Below are positions 1 to 3,979 of a DNA stretch of 8,542 nt, piece by piece. The DNA comes from Planococcaceae bacterium UBA3378 (lineage in GTDB: Bacteria > Bacillota > Bacilli > Bacillales_A > Planococcaceae). The notes under the pieces are model-generated. The model did no database searches, was not told where the DNA came from, and was given only the letters and a program-made list of their open reading frames with translations. Where the stretch lies: contig DEQA01000040.1 in assembly GCA_002359075.1 (NCBI GenBank), positions 3,409 through 11,950 of the forward strand, in the 5' to 3' direction. The translations under genes were made by a program, and so were the position numbers. Every line of letters begins with the position of its first letter. Positions within the stretch are counted from its first letter, which is position 1.

Positions 1-390
1 CATTACGAGGATATTAACGATCTGCTCCGTCAAATCGTGCATGAAATATTTGATGAGCTGTCGATGAAGGTGGAGCCGCTGTTAAAGTCTCCACGTACTG
101 ATAGCCATGAACAGCTTGTTGCTTTTTTAGACTATATTTATGAGTATCGTAAGCTTTTTTCTGTCCTGGTGGAGCATAAAGGCTTTAAAACGAGTCTTTC
201 CAATTTATTGAAAAAGACGATTCAGGCAAGAAGGGATGTCCGGGGAGCGGACCTGCCGTCAAATCTTGTGTCGATTGATATTATCGGGGCATCGCTACTT
301 GGCATAATCATCTGGTGGGTAAAGGATGGGATCCAGTTCAGTTCCGAGTATGTGGCAGAGCAAATTGGCCTGCTCTACAAAAGAGAGTAG
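1..390 (+). CDS. TetR/AcrR-family transcriptional regulator, C-terminal part (5' end outside window)
   Basis: The frame is open from base 1 to a TAG at 388-390, so this is the end of a gene that starts upstream. A GTG at 37 exists but has no ribosome binding site, and the frame continues before it. The first visible residues, HYEDINDLL, match the end of the TetR helix-turn-helix region (usual form xHFxDKxDLL). The roughly 120 residues after it are an all-helical ligand-binding/dimerisation domain of the type found in small Firmicute TetR regulators, with a hydrophobic helix (IIGASLLGIIIWWV) near the end. The DNA-binding helices lie outside the window, so operator and ligand cannot be inferred. 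An intrinsic terminator follows 15 nt after the stop, and the next gene is convergent, so this gene ends its transcription unit. Family assignment is fairly secure; function is unknown. Confidence 0.8.
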   Translation, partial: HYEDINDLLRQIVHEIFDELSMKVEPLLKSPRTDSHEQLVAFLDYIYEYRKLFSVLVEHKGFKTSLSNLLKKTIQARRDVRGADLPSNLVSIDIIGASLLGIIIWWVKDGIQFSSEYVAEQIGLLYKRE

Positions 391-405
391 CCTAAAGGAA
401 AGCTT

Positions 406-444
406 GCCGGACTAGCGGTTGTTCGCAGTAGTCCGGCTTTTTTT
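406..444 (+). terminator. Rho-independent terminator of the TetR gene
   Basis: A perfect 9-bp stem, GCCGGACTA (406-414) with TAGTCCGGC (429-437), encloses a 14-nt loop and is followed directly by seven T residues (438-444). It lies just after the TetR stop codon. It also overlaps the 3' end of the convergent CMD gene, whose stop codon is at 443-445. Read on the minus strand the same hairpin has only a weak T tract (AAGCTTT), so it may end both transcripts but is clearly better on the plus strand. Confidence 0.9.
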
Positions 445-862
445 ATGCTTGTTGTTCTGGTGCAGGCAGCTGCATAAGCGCGCCGAAATATTGTGAAGCA
501 GTGGTAAAGCAAATAAAGGCAAGCAGTTCACTGATTTCAGTATCTGATAAATAGTCCTTTAACACGGCAGTCACGCGTGGGGAAGTCCGGCCTTTTGTTG
601 CGAGAAAGGCCTCGGCAAATCCGGTACAGACGGCTGTTTTCTCATCCTGCTCGGGGTTGGGCTGTCCTTTTGCTCTGCAATACTCTCAGCCGTTTTGCAC
701 AGCAAGCGTCCGGCGGATTTCCTCTTTCAGCCCGGCAGACAGGGCACCGTCTTTTTCAAGCACCTCCCCAAGCTGGTTCCAGCTGGATAGAATGTGTTCA
801 TTATAGGCGAGCAATTGCTGAAATGGCGTAGCGCCTTTTTCGTGTAATGGGATAAGTGTCAT
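443..862 (-). CDS. AhpD-like/carboxymuconolactone decarboxylase family protein with in-frame TGA at the first Cys of CxxC (candidate selenoprotein or nonsense-mutated gene)
   Basis: Read from ATG at 862 to TAA at 445-443, this is a 139-codon frame interrupted once, by TGA at 688-686 (codon 59). The start is set by AGGAGG at 876-871, 8 nt upstream. The protein begins MTLIPLHEKGATPFQQLL and reads ...TLAVQNG-TGA-EYCRAKG... In AhpD-like CMD proteins this position is normally cysteine (NGCEYCxAKG), giving the CxxC pair used in thiol-peroxidase/disulfide chemistry; only the second Cys (C62) remains here. The 80 codons after the TGA keep the frame and family character, including FICFTTASQYFGAL near the C-terminus, with no frameshift. 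Homologous proteins with selenocysteine at the redox site are known in bacteria, so readthrough as Sec is plausible. A simple Cys-to-stop mutation is the alternative. An Lrp-type regulator is divergent and may control it. Family call is solid; decoding of the TGA is unresolved. Confidence 0.75.
660..691 (-). other. Hairpin spanning the in-frame TGA (bSECIS-like candidate)
   Basis: On the minus strand, GGCTG (691-687, containing the first two bases of the TGA) pairs with CAGCC (664-660). Inside it, TTGC (680-677) pairs with GCAA (673-670) around a 3-nt loop AGA (676-674). This gives a two-part stem-loop starting at the TGA, with a G in the second loop position, as bacterial SECIS elements favour. 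The loop starts 9 nt after the TGA, shorter than the roughly 16-37 nt described for bacterial SECIS elements, and the middle of the stem is a large internal loop. Folding was done by eye, with no energy calculated. Confidence 0.3.
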
Positions 863-882
863 TTGTCATTCCTCCTAAAATG

Positions 883-888
883 ATTATA
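883..888 (-). promoter_or_regulatory. Possible -10 element (TATAAT) for the CMD gene
   Basis: A consensus TATAAT lies on the minus strand at 888-883 in the 107-bp divergent region. No good -35 stands 16-18 bp upstream (best is TGTAGC), which could mean activator dependence. Transcription would start at about 876, right at the AGGAGG, leaving an unusually short leader, so the call is tentative. Confidence 0.3.
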
Positions 889-969
889 AAATAGAGAAAA
901 GAGACGCTACAGTTCGAATTGACGGAAAAAGGGGAATGAAACTTTCTAAACGAAAGGAATTTAGTAAAT

Positions 970-1386
970 ATGGATGCTGTAAATGAAATGATCATCGAAC
1001 AGTTAAAGAAGGACAGCAGAATTTCAATGACTGAGCTCAGCAGGAGGGTCCATCTATCACCGCCTGCTGTCAGGGAACGGGTGAGGCAGCTCGAAGAACA
1101 GGGTATCATTCAAGGGTTTACGATTGCGCTCGATATAAGGAAGCTGGGGTATCCGATCGAAGCTGTCATTGAGGCAACGGTGAAAAACAACCGTTACAAT
1201 GATTTTAAGGAGCAAATTCAGACATATACGAATATTGATTTTTGCTACCGCATTGCCGGGGAGGCATGCTTTTTGGTAAAGGCACATTTTCAAACATTTG
1301 AGAAGGCGGAGACATTCATAGATGAACTGCAGCCGTTTGCGCATACAAAAACGAACTTTATATTTTCAGAAGTAACATGCTCGTAA
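970..1386 (+). CDS. lrpC: Lrp/AsnC-family transcriptional regulator, LrpC-like
   Basis: A 138-residue protein of the usual Lrp/AsnC size. Residues 1-50 form the winged helix-turn-helix, with the signature DSRISMTELSRRVHLSP followed by PAVRERVRQLEEQGII as recognition helix and wing. Residues about 62-135 form the RAM ligand-binding/oligomerisation domain (VIEATVKN, then NIDFCYRIAGEACFLVKA). From memory, the order and wording of these blocks resemble Bacillus subtilis LrpC closely, hence the symbol, but other Lrp paralogues are possible. Such proteins assemble as octamers that wrap and bend DNA and respond to amino acids or other small molecules. The start is ATG 970 with AAAGGA at 953-958, 11 nt upstream. 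The gene is divergent from the TGA-containing CMD gene across 107 bp, an arrangement typical of a regulator and its target. A DUF3784 gene starts 40 bp downstream. Confidence 0.85.
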   Translation: MDAVNEMIIEQLKKDSRISMTELSRRVHLSPPAVRERVRQLEEQGIIQGFTIALDIRKLGYPIEAVIEATVKNNRYNDFKEQIQTYTNIDFCYRIAGEACFLVKAHFQTFEKAETFIDELQPFAHTKTNFIFSEVTCS

Positions 1387-1426
1387 TTGGTTGGTACTGT
1401 TCAGCGAAACAAAGGGGGTTATATAG

Positions 1427-1705
1427 ATGAAGATTAATTTAATTATTATTGGATTACTTCTTCTGGCAATCGGCTACTTCGTTGGTGTAAAGAAAATGAC
1501 CTGGCTGCTTTCCGGCTTCAATGAAAGACGGGTAAAGGACAAAGAAAGGCTCGCGAACCTCGTCGGAGGCACACAAATGTTACTCGGAGCGACGCTGATC
1601 ATAGGGGGGCTTGTCGGGGTGCAGCCGGAAGAATATCTTGTTATAGCAAGTGTAGTGATCCTGCTTGGGCTGCTCGTCTATGTGAATAGTAAAATGGTAG
1701 AGTAA
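1427..1705 (+). CDS. DUF3784 family small membrane protein
   Basis: A 92-residue protein with three predicted membrane helices (residues about 4-21, 46-64 and 69-87). Between the first two lies the conserved cytosolic-looking segment KKMTWLLSGFNERRVKDKER, matching the DUF3784 pattern in which a Trp-Leu-(Ile/Leu)-x-Gly-(Tyr/Phe)-Asn block follows the first helix. The family is common in Firmicutes and has no established function. The start at ATG 1427 has a strong AAAGGGGG ribosome binding site (1411-1418), 8 nt away. The gene sits 40 bp after the Lrp-type regulator and 48 bp before the GNAT start, with no terminator visible on either side, so the three may be cotranscribed. The family call is good; the role is unknown. 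Confidence 0.8.
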   Translation: MKINLIIIGLLLLAIGYFVGVKKMTWLLSGFNERRVKDKERLANLVGGTQMLLGATLIIGGLVGVQPEEYLVIASVVILLGLLVYVNSKMVE

Positions 1706-1753
1706 GAATAATAGAAGATAGCTATGTCTATTACATGAAGAGGAGTGGAGAAC

Positions 1754-2251
1754 ATGGAAGTAAGGGTTGGAATGAGTGACGATGCGGAACAAATCGTAGA
1801 AGTGATGAAGGATGCGGAAGCGTCGAACTTCATGATGTATGGACCGGGGGAACGGGAAATGACGGGTGAACAGTTCCGGCGGTTTATTGATAATGTAAAT
1901 GAAAAGGAGCATTCGGCGATATTTGTCGCTGTGGAAGAGGGGAAAATCCTCGGGTATTTGATCATGCAAGGGGAGATGAAACCAAAGCGCGTGTCCCATA
2001 AGGTGAGCGTGGCGGTTGGCGTACATAGTGAAAGACGCGGGAAAGGTGTCGGCAGCTCCCTGTTTGAATATGCACATCAATGGGCGAAGGAAAAGGGGAT
2101 CCACCGGGTTGAGTTGACGGTTATTTCTAAAAATGAACAGGCGTACAAGCTGTACAGGAAACTCGGTTATGAAACAGAGGGCATAAAGAAGCATTCGCTA
2201 TTTATTGATGGTGAGTATGTTGATGAGTATTATATGGCGAAGCTTTTATAA
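1754..2251 (+). CDS. GNAT-family N-acetyltransferase
   Basis: A 165-residue single-domain GNAT protein that would transfer an acetyl group from acetyl-CoA to an amine on a small molecule or protein N-terminus. The acetyl-CoA pyrophosphate-binding motif A is clear (V90-x-x-x-R94-R95-G-K-G98-V-G100). Motif B follows as VELTVISKNEQAYKLYRKLGY (about 119-139), with the usual Asn127, Ala130 and LYxKLGY. The C-terminus (GIKKHSLFIDGEYVDEYYMAKLL) matches the form seen in GNATs annotated as L-amino-acid or phosphinothricin-type acetyltransferases, but the substrate cannot be read from sequence. ATG 1754 is chosen because AGGAG at 1741-1745 is 8 nt upstream; a GTG at 1745 lies within that ribosome binding site and is unlikely. 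It is probably in one transcript with the preceding DUF3784 gene. Confidence 0.88.
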   Translation: MEVRVGMSDDAEQIVEVMKDAEASNFMMYGPGEREMTGEQFRRFIDNVNEKEHSAIFVAVEEGKILGYLIMQGEMKPKRVSHKVSVAVGVHSERRGKGVGSSLFEYAHQWAKEKGIHRVELTVISKNEQAYKLYRKLGYETEGIKKHSLFIDGEYVDEYYMAKLL

Positions 2252-2329
2252 AAAGGGAAAAATGGATAAATGATTGATTGTTAGTGAATAATTTTTATGA
2301 AATTCGCAAAGGCTTTGAAGCAGATGGAC

Positions 2330-2355
2330 AGCTATGCACGGAATATTGTGCAGCT
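2330..2355. repeat. Short inverted repeat downstream of the GNAT gene
   Basis: AGC (2330-2332) and TGCAC (2335-2339) pair with GTGCA (2348-2352) and GCT (2353-2355), giving an 8-bp stem with a two-base bulge and an 8-nt loop. No T run follows directly (five T residues come only at 2371-2375), so it is not a convincing terminator. A second imperfect hairpin, GCCGCTT (2387-2393) with AAGCGGC (2410-2416), follows. The interval 2252-2451 holds no supported gene. Confidence 0.35.
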
Positions 2356-2451
2356 ACCACTATTCAGGCCTTTTTGTGCCATATAAGCCGCTTATGACAG
2401 AAGTAAAAAAAGCGGCCGTCTTAAGAACTTGGAAGAATGTAGGAGAAAGGT

Positions 2452-2685
2452 GTGCTGGTAATGATGATGTTGATAGGTGCCGGTTACTTGGCAATTATGC
2501 TTGCCATGCTGTTTTCAGGCTATTTCAATACGATTGCTTTTCTGGTGATGTCGGTTCTCTGTTCGCTTGTCATTAGGCGAATACCGAAGGAAAAGGATAC
2601 GAAATGGACGACAAGCGCCGGCTTTTTATTCATCATAGCCGCTGTTGTCGTTGTAGCTGTGAAGGAGAAGGATTCGTTTTTCTAA
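2452..2685 (+). CDS. Small membrane protein of unknown function
   Basis: A 77-residue, very hydrophobic protein with three likely membrane helices (residues about 2-20, 26-42 and 55-70). They are separated by a short charged loop, RRIPKEKDTKW (42-52), and a charged tail, KEKDSFF. The upstream sequence AGGAGAAAGGTG (2441-2452) is a good ribosome binding site. It could serve GTG 2452 (6 nt after AGGAG) or ATG 2461 (8 nt after AAAGGTG); the latter would remove three residues. The high hydrophobicity and suitable ribosome binding site argue that it is real. No family is recognised. It stands alone, facing the convergent lipoprotein gene, and may be transcribed from its own unseen promoter in the preceding 200 bp. 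Confidence 0.6.
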   Translation: MLVMMMLIGAGYLAIMLAMLFSGYFNTIAFLVMSVLCSLVIRRIPKEKDTKWTTSAGFLFIIAAVVVVAVKEKDSFF

Positions 2686-2750
2686 AAAATTATAAAGCAT
2701 GATAAAAAGTATCTTTGAAAGTAAAATGCAGGTACTTAAGGTAGCTTTGC

Positions 2751-2809
2751 AAAAATGTTAGAACTCCACTTTGAAAAAAGTGCATCAAAATGGAGCTTCT
2801 CTTTCTAAC
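2751..2809 (-). terminator. Composite hairpin, likely terminator of the lipoprotein gene
   Basis: GTTAGAA (2757-2763) pairs with TTCTAAC (2803-2809), and CTCCA (2764-2768) with TGGAG (2791-2795), giving up to 12 bp with a 7-nt asymmetric bulge. An alternative inner hairpin, CACTTT (2767-2772) with AAAGTG (2777-2782), closes a GAAA loop. Read on the minus strand, the stem is followed by ATTTTTGC, a short U tract, so it best fits a terminator for the minus-strand gene ending at 2856. It lies between two convergent genes, where a shared terminator is expected. Confidence 0.55.
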
Positions 2810-2820
2810 TAATGCTTGCA

Positions 2821-2844
2821 TATCAAAATATCAAAATATCAAAA
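2821..2844. repeat. 8-bp tandem repeat, three copies
   Basis: TATCAAAA occurs three times head to tail (2821-2828, 2829-2836, 2837-2844), followed by a partial TCAAAT. It lies between the stop of the lipoprotein gene and the composite hairpin, in non-coding DNA. Confidence 0.8.
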
Positions 2845-2855
2845 TCAAATTACAA

Positions 2856-3374
2856 TTACTCCTTTTCCTTCAACCATTGTTTTACTTTTTTATCCATCTC
2901 GTTTTCTAAATCCTCTATATTCCTGCTATCTTGTTGAGCCAATTTCAAGTATTTTTTAGGAAACATTTTTTGCAAAGAAGACTGATACAAACTACCGTCT
3001 TCCGGTTCTGTATATTCGGTAACAGAATAATTGCCGTCTTTTTTACTTAACTGAATGACGGCAGGTAATGAATGTCCTGCTTGGACTTCCGTTCCCGTAG
3101 ATTTATTAAAACCGCCATAATAAGACCATATGTAGACGCTTATTCCCTCATCTGTTTCATTCGTACCGTATACTTTATGAACTTCAAATTGCTTTTCTGT
3201 ATCAGTATAAGAGGACATATTTTTTTGAATAATGTAATTGGAAATAATCTCATCCATTTCTTCGCTTATGTGCTGATCGCCATCTTGTAATTTAACCTCA
3301 TCCCCACTACAACTAGCTAATAATACTGCTCCAAATAATAAAAATAGAATACTTGTTTTAAATGTATTTCTCAT
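2856..3374 (-). CDS. Putative lipoprotein of unknown function
   Basis: A 172-residue protein that begins MRNTFKTSILFLLFGAVL, followed by the lipobox L19-A-S-C22. This is a type II signal peptide: lipidation at Cys22 would anchor the protein to the outer face of the cell membrane. The mature part is acidic and hydrophilic. It contains VYIWSYYGGF and then a block ending TEYTEPEDGSLY...KMFP, a pattern that seems to recur in small Bacillales lipoproteins and extracytoplasmic domains, although no named family is recognised. ATG 3374 is chosen because GAGAGGA (3390-3384) is 9 nt upstream; an ATG three codons earlier (3383) abuts that site, and longer versions would spoil the signal peptide. Just upstream, TTTACG (3418-3413) and TATATT (3396-3391), 16 bp apart, look promoter-like but lie too close to the ribosome binding site to be convincing. 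A hairpin with a U tract follows the gene. Confidence 0.75.
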   Translation of the reverse strand: MRNTFKTSILFLLFGAVLLASCSGDEVKLQDGDQHISEEMDEIISNYIIQKNMSSYTDTEKQFEVHKVYGTNETDEGISVYIWSYYGGFNKSTGTEVQAGHSLPAVIQLSKKDGNYSVTEYTEPEDGSLYQSSLQKMFPKKYLKLAQQDSRNIEDLENEMDKKVKQWLKEKE

Positions 3375-3544
3375 ATGTTCCATTCCTCTCAATATAAAAT
3401 ATTTAAAGAATGCGTAAAGTTTTCTTGAAGGAAACCGTCCTGTTAGTGCAAATAGAATATAGATCATTTCGGTACATTTTTTAAAACGATAGGTAATACG
3501 GGGGTTCTTGAAGATGCTGGTGTCTTTTGTTTAAACGGAGGCGG

Positions 3545-3661
3545 TTAGTTTCTGTTAATCCAATAATAAATCAAAATAGCCCCTATAGGAAAGCAGAGAA
3601 AGACATATGCAAGTCTGGGTAAAAAGAAGATATTACCGACAAACAGATGGCTTGGAACCAT
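3545..3661 (-). CDS. Possible very small membrane peptide ORF (uncertain)
   Basis: A 38-codon frame from ATG 3661 to TAA 3545, beginning MVPSHLFVGNIFFLPRL and containing one strongly hydrophobic stretch (AYVFLCFPIGAILIYYW), which would span the membrane once. A near-perfect Shine-Dalgarno AGGAGGTG stands upstream at 3701-3694 but is 32 nt from this ATG. The in-frame sequence between them could extend the peptide by six codons from an ATT (3679), 14 nt from that site. Either the gene uses a non-standard start, its original start has been lost, or the Shine-Dalgarno match is fortuitous. No homology is recognised. Confidence 0.25.
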   Translation of the reverse strand: MVPSHLFVGNIFFLPRLAYVFLCFPIGAILIYYWINRN

Positions 3662-3855
3662 GGAATTTTTATAATCAATGGTTTTCTAGTTAACACCTCC
3701 TGAAGATGCTTACCAATGCGATAGCAAAGTATATAATTTCTTTAAGATAAAATGGTAGTTTTTTAAAAAGGGTCTTTACCTTAAGCTAGGGATGGCAAAC
3801 TAGCATGGTAACGAGTTGATGTAGTGGCGGCTGGCGACTCCTAGGAGATTCCACT

Positions 3856-3884
3856 TTGTTTTTGCATAGAAATTTGTCTACAAT
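3856..3884 (+). promoter_or_regulatory. Predicted sigma-A promoter of the mod-res operon
   Basis: TTGTTT (3856-3861) and TACAAT (3879-3884) are separated by exactly 17 bp, with four of six and five of six matches to the vegetative -35 and -10 consensus. Transcription would start near 3891, leaving a leader of about 90 nt before the mod start. The element overlaps an inverted repeat (3850-3855 with 3889-3894) that flanks it like an operator. No other equally good promoter was seen between the lipoprotein gene and mod. Confidence 0.55.
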
Positions 3885-3912
3885 GAAGAGTGGAGAAATA
3901 CGTACATACAGA

Positions 3913-3933
3913 GATTCCCGAGTATCGGGGATC
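3913..3933 (+). promoter_or_regulatory. 9-bp inverted repeat / leader hairpin upstream of mod
   Basis: GATTCCCGA (3913-3921) pairs along its whole length with TCGGGGATC (3925-3933), with one U-G wobble, around a 3-nt GTA loop. It lies about 23 nt after the predicted transcription start and about 46 nt before the mod start codon. No U tract follows, so it is not an ordinary terminator. It could be an RNA structure that affects mod-res mRNA stability or translation, or a protein-binding site; which one is unknown. Confidence 0.5.
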
Positions 3934-3979
3934 AGTCGTTAAAATAAATGAAATTCAGTAATAGAAATGGAGAATGACT

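Larger units (their letters stand above)
3375..3973. other. Long intergenic region between the lipoprotein and the restriction operon
   Basis: About 600 bp, with no long ORF on either strand. It holds a possible 38-codon minus-strand ORF (3545-3661) with a strong but distant Shine-Dalgarno sequence (3694-3701), an inverted repeat GCTAG/CTAGC (3785-3789, 3800-3804), a 10-bp palindrome CTCCTAGGAG (3838-3847), an inverted repeat TCCACT/AGTGGA (3850-3855, 3889-3894), and the promoter and leader hairpin of mod. The A/T-rich, gene-poor character may mark the left edge of an acquired restriction-modification island, but no attachment site, integrase or clear direct repeats were seen. Confidence 0.6.

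Noticed and set aside
37..390. A complete short gene starting at GTG 37
   Set aside because: The frame is open through base 1 and the residues before GTG match the end of a TetR DNA-binding domain, so this is a gene cut by the window edge.
577..831. 84-codon plus-strand ORF opposite the CMD gene
   Set aside because: It is the antisense shadow of the AhpD-like gene; it has no ribosome binding site and low-complexity, unfamiliar protein content.
801..1109. 102-codon minus-strand ORF across the divergent promoter region
   Set aside because: It overlaps the start of the Lrp gene and the shared upstream region, and uses the wrong frame relative to the CMD gene, whose start at 862 has a better-placed AGGAGG.
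1580..2194. 204-codon minus-strand ORF
   Set aside because: It is antisense to the DUF3784 and GNAT genes, both of which have clear family motifs and ribosome binding sites.
2297..2386. 29-codon frame MKFAKALKQMDSYARN...
   Set aside because: It has no Shine-Dalgarno sequence, an upstream in-frame stop close by, and no recognisable similarity; too weak to list as a gene.
2387..2416. GCCGCTT/AAGCGGC hairpin as a terminator for the GNAT gene
   Set aside because: No T run follows on either strand; the A run is inside the loop.
2334..2576. 80-codon plus-strand ORF upstream of and overlapping the small membrane protein
   Set aside because: It has no ribosome binding site, runs through two hairpins, and has no protein-like pattern; the overlapping hydrophobic frame at 2452-2685 is the better candidate.
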